Of a DNA stretch of 10,897 nucleotides, positions 1 to 7,544 are shown in pieces (the stretch's first letter is position 1; each line of letters begins with the position of its first letter). Made by a program: the position numbers and the translations under genes. The stretch is from Bacteroidota bacterium. Its GTDB lineage: Bacteria; Bacteroidota; Ignavibacteria; Ignavibacteriales; Ignavibacteriaceae. The stretch spans positions 1 to 10,897 of the forward strand of contig JAJYOQ010000107.1 in assembly GCA_021796135.1 (NCBI GenBank). The letters are read 5' to 3'. The notes below the pieces were generated by a model that did no database searches, had not been told where the DNA came from, and saw nothing but the letters and a program-made list of their open reading frames with translations.

Positions 1-13
1 TTATATTTTTCAT
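1..13 (-). CDS. 5' end of a truncated gene downstream of the dehydrogenase
   Basis: Only the first four codons (M-K-N-I) are inside the window, read leftwards from an ATG at 13-11. The start is supported by a strong ribosome binding site, AAGGAG, at 26-21, with seven bases to the ATG. The gene begins 17 bases after the stop of the dehydrogenase on the same strand, so it is probably the third gene of the lacI-dehydrogenase operon. Nothing can be said about its product. Confidence 0.5.
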
Positions 14-20
14 AAGCTAG

Positions 21-26
21 CTCCTT
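21..26 (-). promoter_or_regulatory. Ribosome binding site of the truncated gene
   Basis: Perfect AAGGAG on the minus strand, seven bases before an ATG at 13-11. It is one of the two best Shine-Dalgarno matches in the window and the main reason for calling a gene at the left edge. Confidence 0.55.
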
Positions 27-30
27 ATGT

Positions 31-1044
31 TTAGTTTGGTGATACTTGATACTTTATTACAGAAAAATCTCTTGTTCCTTTAAGAACATCACTTAAGTTA
101 TCTAATTTAAATTGTAAAGGATTGAATGGTTCGATATTTATTTTATTACCGGCAAGTATTTCAATAGATCGAGCAAAAGTATAAGGATTCAACAATGAAC
201 CTTTAATTGACAACTCTTTATGGAAAAAATTCTGTAAATTAATCGATATACTTTCCTTTTTACCGGACAATCCGAATACTATTAAACGCCCTCCTTTCTT
301 TGATAAATTTAATGCTAAATTTACAGCTTCGCTTTTACCGACACATTCAATAATGACATCGGGACCGCCGGATGTAACCTCGGCGATTTGAGAGTACAAC
401 TCATTAGAATTTGAATCGAAAGTAAAATCAGCGCCAAGAATTTTAGCAGTTTCACGTTTTGAAATAACTGGTTCGATTAAGATTACTTTACCCGCTCCTG
501 AAATTATAGCTAACTGCATCATCATAAGACCAATAGTGCCCCCGCCTATTATAACAACTGATTCACCTATTTTTATTTCGGCTTGGTCAGCACCATGGAT
601 GCAACAAGAAAGGGGTTCTGCAAATGCAGCGGTTCTAAATGGTAAGTTATTAGGTATAATGTATACTTGAGATGAAGGTACAATAGAATATTCGGCAAAC
701 CCGCCGTTAAGAGTTACTCCAAGCGCTTTAAGATTCAAGCAGAAATTAACTTCTCCGCGACGGCAATAGTAACATTGTCCGCAATAAATATTTGGATCAA
801 TTGCAACATGATCTCCGACAGATATTCCTTTAACAGAAATGCCAAAATCTGCAACAATACCGACATATTCATGCCCCGGAATGACCGGAACTTTAGACGG
901 TGCTTCACCTGAGAAAATATGAAAGTCTGTTCCGCACACTCCGCATAGATCTACTTTAATCAAAACTTGATTGGATTCAAGCTTTGGTAGATCAAAATTG
1001 TCAACAAATAATTCATTAGGACCTTTGAAAATAGCTGCCTTCAT
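31..1044 (-). CDS. Zinc-dependent medium-chain alcohol/polyol dehydrogenase
   Basis: 337 residues, the normal length for the sorbitol/threonine dehydrogenase branch of the MDR superfamily. The GroES-like domain carries catalytic zinc ligands C37 (in CGVCGTD), H58-E59 (PGHEY) and probably E143 (FAEP). The structural zinc cysteines are C88, C91, C94 and C102. The Rossmann fold begins with GGGTIG at 167-172, and the acidic E191 at the end of the second strand (LIEP) suggests NAD(H) rather than NADP(H). The likely reaction is cytoplasmic, reversible oxidation of a secondary hydroxyl of a polyol, sugar or hydroxy acid. The exact substrate cannot be read from these motifs. The ATG at 1044 has AGGA four to five bases upstream. 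It lies 29 bases after lacI on the same strand and 17 bases before another gene start, so it is probably co-transcribed and controlled by the LacI protein. Sorbitol, L-threonine and erythritol/threitol dehydrogenases are all possible. Confidence 0.9.
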   Translation of the reverse strand: MKAAIFKGPNELFVDNFDLPKLESNQVLIKVDLCGVCGTDFHIFSGEAPSKVPVIPGHEYVGIVADFGISVKGISVGDHVAIDPNIYCGQCYYCRRGEVNFCLNLKALGVTLNGGFAEYSIVPSSQVYIIPNNLPFRTAAFAEPLSCCIHGADQAEIKIGESVVIIGGGTIGLMMMQLAIISGAGKVILIEPVISKRETAKILGADFTFDSNSNELYSQIAEVTSGGPDVIIECVGKSEAVNLALNLSKKGGRLIVFGLSGKKESISINLQNFFHKELSIKGSLLNPYTFARSIEILAGNKINIEPFNPLQFKLDNLSDVLKGTRDFSVIKYQVSPN

Positions 1045-1073
1045 TAAATCCTTATAGTAAAAAATTTTCTAAT

Positions 1074-2093
1074 TTAAATCCTTTTAGTAGATTCTCTAAT
1101 TACTAATTCAACGGGTATTAAAATTTTTTGATTACCCTTAATATTATTTTTAACCAAATGAGCCATTAATTTCATGGCTTCTGTTCCCATTTCCATTTTT
1201 GGTACTCTTACAGTGCTAAGCGCAGGTTCAATTGCACTATCAGAAACAACATCATCAAAGCCAATTATAGAACAATCGTCCGGAATTTTTATTCCTTTAT
1301 CTTTCATAAACTGCATAGCCCCAATTGCCATAGCATCATTACACGCAAATATTGCTGTAATGTTATTATTATCATTAAATAACCTTTGGGCAGCACTATA
1401 TCCATTTGTTCTGCCGGGATAGTCTTCAATAGTGTCAATTAATTTTTCATTAATTGAAATTCCTTTATCGAAAAATGCTTTCTTAAAACCGTTTAACCGA
1501 TCACTAATACTCGGATGGTCAATATCTCCTCCAATAAAGGCAATATTCTTATGCCCATTTTTTATTAAATGATCAGTTGCTAGCATTCCGCCATTGACGT
1601 TATCAACTAATACTCCTGAATATTTTTTTGTACAGGGCCAATAATCAACAAAAATTATAGGAAAATAATATTTACTTAATTTTTCAATAAATGGTGAAGG
1701 AACTTTACCGGCAATTATTACTCCGTCGATATTTCTTTCCAGAATAAATCGAGGAAGTTTATCATTAGTATTAAAGTCAGAACTTATTGTCGTTAACAAT
1801 ACATAAAATTCACTTTCATGAGCCTCGAATTCAGTTCCGATAAAAATATGAGTATAAAAAGGTTCTGTTCTTAGAAAGTGATCGTCCGTTAATATAAAAC
1901 CTATATTTCCCGATTTCCTCTTTACTAAACCACGTGCAGAGTGAGAAGGATGATAATTCAATTTTATAATTGCAGCTAATACTTTTTCTTTCGTTTCTTT
2001 CGAAATTCTAGCATGATCATGCACAACCAGCGACACTGTCGCAATTGAAACATTTGCCATTTTTGCTACATCTTTTATTGTTGAATTTGTCAT
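1074..2093 (-). CDS. LacI-family transcriptional regulator
   Basis: 339 residues, typical for LacI/GalR repressors. The N-terminal helix-turn-helix spans about residues 4-25 (TIKDVAKMANVSIATVSLVV). It is followed by the hinge region with YHPSHSARGL at 47-56, the usual Y.PN..AR.L motif with H for N. The rest is a periplasmic-binding-protein-like sugar sensor domain. It includes a segment with GGMLATDHLIKNGHKNIAFIGG and the late IFACNDAMAIGAM and IGFDD motifs of the family. It is expected to bind a sugar or sugar-phosphate-like effector and regulate the surrounding genes. The ATG at 2093 is the natural start because the helix-turn-helix begins at once, although no clear ribosome binding site precedes it. 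Operators immediately upstream imply control of its own promoter. It is divergent from the MFS permease and leads the dehydrogenase operon. Confidence 0.93.
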   Translation of the reverse strand: MTNSTIKDVAKMANVSIATVSLVVHDHARISKETKEKVLAAIIKLNYHPSHSARGLVKRKSGNIGFILTDDHFLRTEPFYTHIFIGTEFEAHESEFYVLLTTISSDFNTNDKLPRFILERNIDGVIIAGKVPSPFIEKLSKYYFPIIFVDYWPCTKKYSGVLVDNVNGGMLATDHLIKNGHKNIAFIGGDIDHPSISDRLNGFKKAFFDKGISINEKLIDTIEDYPGRTNGYSAAQRLFNDNNNITAIFACNDAMAIGAMQFMKDKGIKIPDDCSIIGFDDVVSDSAIEPALSTVRVPKMEMGTEAMKLMAHLVKNNIKGNQKILIPVELVIRESTKRI

Positions 2094-2098
2094 AAATA

Positions 2099-2124
2099 AG
2101 TTAAACGTTTAACTAAACGTTAAC
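2099..2124. promoter_or_regulatory. Tandem LacI-type operator (16-bp perfect palindrome plus second site)
   Basis: Positions 2099-2114 read AGTTAAACGTTTAACT, a perfect 16-bp palindrome with the central CG typical of LacI/GalR operators. A second site with core AACGTT, centred at 2118/2119, lies 12 bp away, about one helical turn. The first site lies between the predicted lacI transcription start and the lacI ATG. The second overlaps the predicted -10 region. This placement fits autorepression. Whether the same operators also silence the divergent permease gene, whose start is about 200 bp away, cannot be seen. Confidence 0.7.
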
Positions 2125-2150
2125 ATAAATATTAATTATTTCTTTGTCAA
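2122..2150 (-). promoter_or_regulatory. Predicted promoter of the lacI-dehydrogenase operon
   Basis: On the minus strand a perfect TTGACA (2150-2145) is followed after 17 bases by TATGTT (2127-2122), a 4/6 match to the -10 consensus. Read as a Bacteroidota-type promoter it is TTG, 20 bases, TATGTT, which also fits the -33/-7 spacing. Transcription would start near 2115, giving a leader of about 22 bases made almost wholly of operator sequence. Confidence 0.55.
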
Positions 2151-2322
2151 GTGCTATTTTTATGATTGTGATGAAAAATTTAATTATTTTTTAAAACCGT
2201 CTAGAATACTAGATCTATAAATGTTAATTTTTAAAAAATTATTATTTAAAGCAGAACTTTAATTGTTTCGGGAACATGAAGATTCTAATTCACGAATTTT
2301 CAAAAATCACAAGAGGGTCTCA
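2151..2322. other. Upstream region of the MFS permease
   Basis: AT-rich divergent intergenic region. It has a TATAAA at 2216-2221 on the plus strand that could serve as a -10 element, but no matching upstream element at proper spacing. A small inverted repeat (TCTAG, four bases, CTAGA) sits at 2200-2213 just before it. No second copy of the AAACGTTT operator was found here. No promoter is assigned with confidence. Confidence 0.25.
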
Positions 2323-3588
2323 ATGGAAAATAAACTTCTGAACGAATCCGAAAAACCAACATCTCTTCATTACAAAATTCTTTTTATGAGCTGGGCTGGA
2401 TGGGTTTTTGACTTTTATGATTTAATTCTTTTTTCGTTTCTTCTTATTCCGATAAGCAAAGAACTTCACTTATCAAATTTTGACCTCTCATGGGTCTTAG
2501 GTGCATCTTTGGCAGCTACAGCAATCGGAGGAGTAATTTTTGGAGTCTTGTCGGATCGTTTTGGAAGAAGAAATGTATTACAATGGACAATTATTACATA
2601 CAGCATAGGAACATTTCTTTGCGGCATTGCCTCCTCAATTTGGATTCTTTTATTATTCAGAATTATAACCGGACTTGGCGTAGGAGGAGAATGGGCAACC
2701 GGACAGACCTATATAGGTGAAACTTTTCCTGCAAAGGTTCGCGGCAGATATGGTGCATTTATGCAGACCGGCGCTCCTTTTGGAATTATTCTTGCTTCAA
2801 TTATCGGCGGCATATTGGAGCAACATATTGGTTGGAGATTATGCTTCTTTATTTCTATTGCACCGGCTCTTACAGTAGTATTCATTAGGAAAAAATTACC
2901 CGAATCGGATGTTTGGCTGCAAAGGAAAAAATTATTATTAAATAATCCGGCAAGCATTATTAAAAGTAAATCCGGAATCAATAATTTTTTAATATTATTT
3001 AAAAAAGAATATAGAAAGCTTTTCCTTCAATGCCTCATACTCGCAATTTTCGATATGTCTGCCTATTGGTTTACTTATACATGGCTTCCCGCATATTTGC
3101 ATCAGCAGCGCAATTTTACTCTTGTAAAATCAGCAGAATGGATGCTGATTACTCAAGCTGGCGGATTGTTGGGCTATTTTACGTTTGGATTCTTTGCCGA
3201 TAGATTTGGCAGGAGACCTGCATATACAGTTTATTCAGTAATAATGGCAATAGGCTTAATAATGATAACGCTTTTATGGGAAGAGGTAATTGTATATCCA
3301 TCACTAATTTTAATATTTATGTTTCTAGTGGGATTCGGCACCGGTATGTTTAGCGGATATGGACCATTATTTGCGGAATTATTCCCGACTGATATTCGCA
3401 ATACAGCAATGGGTTCGGCATTTAATCTTGCAAGAGGCATACAATTCTTCACACCGGTTATTATTGCTTCGATTGCAGTTACTTACGGGCTTAGCGGAGG
3501 TATTTCATTGGCTGCATTATTTGCAATATTAACCGGAGCATGGATATGGGTATTCCCGGAAACCAAAGGAAAAGAAATAGACATTTAA
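2323..3588 (+). CDS. MFS permease, sugar-acid/sialate-type H+ symporter-like
   Basis: 421 residues if started at the ATG at 2323, which has AGAGG seven bases upstream. The frame stays open to a TTG at 2263, but the 20 extra residues are polar and unsupported. It is an inner-membrane protein with about 12 hydrophobic segments in two halves. Residue positions below count from this ATG. MFS motif A occurs twice, as GVLSDRFGRR (74-83) and GFFADRFGRR (289-298). Other MFS features are the charged TM1 stretch FDFYD (29-33), RIITGLGVGGEWATG (113-127), LPESDVW (192-198) and the C-terminal FPETKG. GGEWATG and PESxxW are typical of the sialate/lactate/metabolite:H+ symporter branches. The likely role is proton-driven uptake of a small sugar, sugar acid or hydroxy acid. 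It is divergent from lacI and converges on the glycerate kinase gene with a 29-base gap. Substrate unknown; a hydroxy acid such as glycerate would suit the neighbours. Confidence 0.88.
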   Translation: MENKLLNESEKPTSLHYKILFMSWAGWVFDFYDLILFSFLLIPISKELHLSNFDLSWVLGASLAATAIGGVIFGVLSDRFGRRNVLQWTIITYSIGTFLCGIASSIWILLLFRIITGLGVGGEWATGQTYIGETFPAKVRGRYGAFMQTGAPFGIILASIIGGILEQHIGWRLCFFISIAPALTVVFIRKKLPESDVWLQRKKLLLNNPASIIKSKSGINNFLILFKKEYRKLFLQCLILAIFDMSAYWFTYTWLPAYLHQQRNFTLVKSAEWMLITQAGGLLGYFTFGFFADRFGRRPAYTVYSVIMAIGLIMITLLWEEVIVYPSLILIFMFLVGFGTGMFSGYGPLFAELFPTDIRNTAMGSAFNLARGIQFFTPVIIASIAVTYGLSGGISLAALFAILTGAWIWVFPETKGKEIDI

Positions 3589-3617
3589 TTTTATCGTTAG
3601 CAATAAAAGGACATAAA

Positions 3618-4754
3618 TTATTTTGTTTTTATATCAATTATTTTTTCAATTTCCCGGCAGGCAAGTTCAATCCCCTGTTTATATTTTATTATTGATTCTT
3701 TTGGGGTTTTAAAATAGCTGGATAGTTCAATCGGAAAAACATTTTTAGGAAGTCTTTTTAAAACCTTTTTATCTATTATACCGCAAACAAGGAATACATT
3801 TGTTTTTAATCCGCCGAACTTTTTAATAATTGAGCCAGTGCCCTTGTTCATAAAGCTTTGTTCGTCAAAAGCTCCTTCGGCAGTAATTACTGCGTTATAT
3901 TTTGTTCCCCGATTAATATTAAGCTTATTAAATATAAATTTATCGGAATGCATTATTCGGGCATTAAGAAATAATTGGAAACCAGCCGCTAAACCTCCGC
4001 CTGCACCCGAAATTTTTTTAACCTTTTTTATTATTTTTTCTCTTTCTGATATTTTTATAATATTTGAAAACCCTGAATCTGCTATTTTCATTTCAGAAAG
4101 TGTTAATCCCTTTTGCCCGCCAAATATATAAGAAGATCCTTTAGACCCTAGCAGCGGATTATTAACATCGGCAATCAATTCGATCTTAAATGGAAGCGTA
4201 GGTTTCTTCCATATAATATTAGTAACAACATTAAAATTCACCGGCAGCGGTTTTAGAATTTCTCCGTTTCGGGCAACAAGTCTTAAACCAAGTTCAGAAA
4301 GCATTCCAATACCCAAATCATTTATTCCGGTACCGCCAATGCCGATTATTAGCTTTTCAATTTGAAGTTTACCTTTTGCAATATCTCGTATTATTTTTTT
4401 TATAAGAATTCCCATAGCTGCAGAATTTAATAAAAGAGGATGCCTATCCTTCAATGGGATTTGATTAAGTCCGATTATCTTTGCAGATTCAATATATAAT
4501 GTCTTTTCTTTCTGATTATATCCTGTTTCACAAATTATTTTATTTTTGCCTGAATAATTTGGCAATTGATATTTGATCTTGGCTAAAGAAAAATTTTTCT
4601 CAGAAACTTTTACAAATCCATCTCCGCCATCAGAAATTGGTTTTGGAAAAAGATGGTAATCCTTTCTTTTTGATAATGATGCTACAAATAATTCAGCAAT
4701 CTGAGTTGCATCAGCACATTCTTTAAAACTATTTGGGGCAATAAGGATTTTCAT
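3618..4754 (-). CDS. Glycerate kinase (GlxK/GarK family)
   Basis: 378 residues, full length for the family. Recognisable motifs in order are the N-terminal KILIAPNSFKE (2-12), PISDGGDGF (39-47), IESA (88-91), GIGGTGINDLGIGM (138-151), DVNNPLLG (196-203), FGGQKG (211-216), the glycine loop GAGGGLAAG (250-258) and TAEGAFDEQS near the C-terminus. Proteins of this family phosphorylate D-glycerate with ATP in the cytoplasm, giving 2- or 3-phosphoglycerate that enters lower glycolysis. Which product forms is not readable here. In other bacteria the gene closes glyoxylate, glucarate/galactarate or glycosyl-glycerate catabolism. It begins 10 bases after the glycoside hydrolase on the same strand and has no clear ribosome binding site, so it is probably co-transcribed and may depend on upstream translation. 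No family motif is missing, so it looks functional. Confidence 0.93.
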   Translation of the reverse strand: MKILIAPNSFKECADATQIAELFVASLSKRKDYHLFPKPISDGGDGFVKVSEKNFSLAKIKYQLPNYSGKNKIICETGYNQKEKTLYIESAKIIGLNQIPLKDRHPLLLNSAAMGILIKKIIRDIAKGKLQIEKLIIGIGGTGINDLGIGMLSELGLRLVARNGEILKPLPVNFNVVTNIIWKKPTLPFKIELIADVNNPLLGSKGSSYIFGGQKGLTLSEMKIADSGFSNIIKISEREKIIKKVKKISGAGGGLAAGFQLFLNARIMHSDKFIFNKLNINRGTKYNAVITAEGAFDEQSFMNKGTGSIIKKFGGLKTNVFLVCGIIDKKVLKRLPKNVFPIELSSYFKTPKESIIKYKQGIELACREIEKIIDIKTK

Positions 4755-4764
4755 ATATAGAAAA

Positions 4765-6993
4765 TTACTTTATTGGATCAATAGATAAAATTACTTCAGT
4801 TTTGCCATTTGAGGGTAGGTTTATAGAAAAAATATGTGTTTTTGAGTCAAATTTTGCAGATCCCTTTGAAGAAACAACTTGATTTTTCGAATATCCCAAA
4901 AGTTTTACCGAAGATTCTCCTTTTGCAAATAGTACTTTAACTTTAAGCATATCTCCTTTTTCTTTTATATAAGCGATTCTTTGCTTACCGTTAGTTGCTA
5001 TCTTCCCTTCATCACCTAAGAAAGCAATTCCGGAAGCAGAAACAGGTGCTATTATAAAATAAGTATAAAGTTCTTTGGGAATTTTACTTTTAAATTCGTC
5101 TCTGTTATCTATTATATTTATCTTTTTACTTAAAGGATTATAAATGGCAGCAATTCCCTTAAATCCCAATTCAGACGGAATAAAATTTATATCCTTGCTA
5201 TAGGAAGAATCCACTGCAAAAGCAAAAAGATATCCAGTAGTAATATTACCATGTTGAGAATAAGTATACCCAAGCATTGGTGATTTAATACCTTTGGAGT
5301 CATTAATATAATCGTTGTCTATCGGTAAGATGGGAATATCCGGCTTTACGATAACTCCGTCTTCTCGGCAAGCCATTAAAATATTACTTTTATCTTCCTT
5401 GCCTATAGCATCTCCTATTCCAACAGGACCCGCTGACAGGACGGAGAGAATCATATTCCCGAGTTCCCTGCTTTTAAATACATCACTCCAAGGATACATC
5501 CCGCATTCATACGCTAATTGAGAAGTATAAATAAAATGTTTCCAATGCTCAGGATTAAAACGGTCGCCGCTTGTTCGTATAGTTGTTAAGTTATTATACT
5601 TTAATCCTTGAAGAAAATACCTTGGCATTGCCATGCAGTATTGAATAGATATTCCATATTTCTTACAAGCATTTGCCATTCCGTCAGTAAACAAATTTCC
5701 GACGCTTAAATCTTCAGACATTTGGGGACTTTTATTATATATGTAATTAAGCCAATCCTGCTCGTAACATGTTACTCCCGACTGCTTAATATATCGGATA
5801 ATATGATCCCAATATTTTGAGTCAACCGCTGCAAATCCTGAAATTTTATATTTAAAGTGATAACTGCTTTGCGGATCAACCCAGCGATTATGAGTGACTA
5901 AAGGGATGCCCATTTCTTTGTGAAAAGCAAATAGTCCTTTTGGGAAAAGAAACGGATCTGCTTTATATTTTAAAAGTCCGCCATAGCGATTCCATTGACC
6001 CAAAGGAAGTTTTATATTTTTGTGGTCAGCATCAGGTTTACCGTCATAATCATAAATAGATTTTTCATACCACCAGCTGTCAAGCTGAATATAACCAAGC
6101 GGAATTCCTTCTTGTTTATATCTACTTTTAAGAGCTAATAATGTTTTCGAGTAGCCGATAGTAGTATCATAATCGTAATAATAATCTGCGCCATTATCTG
6201 TCCAGTAACCAAAATATTTAAGGATTGTATCGGCATCAGCATTTGGAATATTTCTTTTATAAATTGCTCTCATTGCCTTCCCCCAGGTTTCCCAAGTCTT
6301 CTTTATGCCATTATCAAATACTAGTATAGTTTTATGGTTAAAATTATTAGGCAAGTTCTTAATTTCGGGGTTTAGTCCGCTGCTTATCAAAGTTTTTCCA
6401 TCTCCGGTTAATTTGGAAACTATAAAATCGGATGCCGGAGAAATAATAAATGAATTCAAATGATCACTTGGTTGAGAATCATTCAGTGAGAAGAAAAGCC
6501 ATGGGGTTGAAGTTTCATTGAGTTTAAATTGCGGTGGTGCGAAATTATCATTTTTATAGCTAAATGATTTCATTTCTTCAGGAAAACTTGTGAATGAAGG
6601 GAAAGCTTTGGGCATAGAGGTTGAACCTTGAGGTAAGATCAGCGAAAAAATGACGACAGGATCATTCTGATACCATTTTATTGCTCCCTGGTAAGAAATA
6701 TTATCCTGCCAACTAAATTTTATTTCTTTGAATATTCCGATCTCATCTTCGCCTTGTGATGATTTAATATTTTTAAGTACATGCCCGGTAGAACCTTGAA
6801 AGTTCCAGTTCATTACTGATGACGATACTTTATACTCACCGGTAACTTTATTGACAGAGACAGAAATGCCGGGAAAAGTATTTGCTTTTAAATTTGAAAA
6901 GGTAATAATTAAAACAAAAAGAAAGAGGCTGATTAAAGGAACTTCCATTTTAAAATTAGATAAAGAAAAATATTTTATAAATAAATTGGGCAT
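4765..6993 (-). CDS. Exported glycoside hydrolase, clan GH-D-like (alpha-galactosidase-related)
   Basis: 742 residues. The N-terminus has a hydrophobic segment at about 17-34, followed by NLKA, which looks like a signal peptide cut near A37. An internal ATG at residue 16 (6948) is an alternative start. Residues about 40-240 look like a beta-rich domain. A (beta/alpha)8-type catalytic part follows, with KYFGYWTDNGADYYYDYD (259-276), GYIQLDSWWY (300-309), CYEQDW (409-414) and IRTSGDRFNPEHW (472-484). The CYEQD stretch matches the YxKxD nucleophile motif of GH27/GH36 with Q for K, making D413 the likely nucleophile. R473...D477 matches the RxxxD acid/base motif. The C-terminus (about 660-742) looks like a small beta domain. 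The assignment is by motif analogy; the exact GH family is uncertain. It is the first gene before glycerate kinase, so it probably releases the sugar or glycoside fed into that pathway. It probably acts in the periplasm or outside the cell. Confidence 0.75.
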   Translation of the reverse strand: MPNLFIKYFSLSNFKMEVPLISLFLFVLIITFSNLKANTFPGISVSVNKVTGEYKVSSSVMNWNFQGSTGHVLKNIKSSQGEDEIGIFKEIKFSWQDNISYQGAIKWYQNDPVVIFSLILPQGSTSMPKAFPSFTSFPEEMKSFSYKNDNFAPPQFKLNETSTPWLFFSLNDSQPSDHLNSFIISPASDFIVSKLTGDGKTLISSGLNPEIKNLPNNFNHKTILVFDNGIKKTWETWGKAMRAIYKRNIPNADADTILKYFGYWTDNGADYYYDYDTTIGYSKTLLALKSRYKQEGIPLGYIQLDSWWYEKSIYDYDGKPDADHKNIKLPLGQWNRYGGLLKYKADPFLFPKGLFAFHKEMGIPLVTHNRWVDPQSSYHFKYKISGFAAVDSKYWDHIIRYIKQSGVTCYEQDWLNYIYNKSPQMSEDLSVGNLFTDGMANACKKYGISIQYCMAMPRYFLQGLKYNNLTTIRTSGDRFNPEHWKHFIYTSQLAYECGMYPWSDVFKSRELGNMILSVLSAGPVGIGDAIGKEDKSNILMACREDGVIVKPDIPILPIDNDYINDSKGIKSPMLGYTYSQHGNITTGYLFAFAVDSSYSKDINFIPSELGFKGIAAIYNPLSKKINIIDNRDEFKSKIPKELYTYFIIAPVSASGIAFLGDEGKIATNGKQRIAYIKEKGDMLKVKVLFAKGESSVKLLGYSKNQVVSSKGSAKFDSKTHIFSINLPSNGKTEVILSIDPIK

Positions 6994-7544
6994 TATAATT
7001 CTCTGAAAATATATTTGGCAAAAATGATGGGACTTAACTTAATTAAATATTTTAAATGAAAAAACATCTCGACGTTTTTAGAATTTTCAATGTAAATTAT
7101 TTCTAAAATTGCAGAAGGAAGTAAATCAAATTATTTAGTTGAGAATATGAAGTAAGATAAAGGAGAAATTAATAAAACATTGGATTCAACATATAGTTTT
7201 AATTGGAAAGCATTCATATAAAATAAACTGATAGATCATTCTAATCTTTACCACGCTTTCGACAATTTTCTAATGTTTTTACTAAAATTCGTAGCCAAAT
7301 CGTAGCGAGAAATAATCGATCTTCCGTTTACTATCCTATCCCTCCCCCCATATTCTTGCTATTGTCTCTGAAATCTCGTAATATTTTTCGAGAAATAAGA
7401 GTTTTCAGCAAGGTGAACTTGTTCATTCTATTTATATCTCTTTGATTTAAATTCCTCACTCATTTTTATTCTATATTCAACCGGTCTTAAATAATCTAAT
7501 GATGAATATTATCGCTGCCTCTCATAAATAATTTTATACTTAAA
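6994..7544. other. Intergenic region without a convincing gene
   Basis: About 550 AT-rich bases between the hydrolase start and the end of the T9SS protein gene. It should hold the hydrolase-kinase promoter, but no well-spaced pair of elements stands out on the minus strand. A half operator (GTTTTTA next to ACG) near 7072-7080 resembles one arm of the lacI palindrome but lacks the other arm. A minus-strand open frame of 31 codons lies at 7331-7426, ending in a G-rich stretch. A short inverted repeat (TCTCG, ten bases, CGAGA) is at 7374-7393. No terminator with a U-tract was found after the T9SS gene. Confidence 0.5.

Noticed and set aside
1174..1422. Plus-strand open frame of 82 codons inside lacI
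   Set aside because: It lies wholly within the well-supported LacI gene on the other strand and has no family motifs.
2263..2322. TTG-started 20-residue extension of the MFS permease
   Set aside because: No ribosome binding site and polar residues; the ATG at 2323 has AGAGG at proper spacing.
2490..3452. Frames of 73-90 codons overlapping the permease on both strands
   Set aside because: They sit inside the permease gene, whose MFS motifs are clear, and have no recognisable content.
3838..4131. Plus-strand frame of 97 codons inside the glycerate kinase
   Set aside because: Antisense to a gene with complete family motifs.
7072..7080. Second LacI operator before the hydrolase gene
   Set aside because: Only one arm (GTTTTTA) resembles the operator; the other arm does not match, so it is not palindromic.
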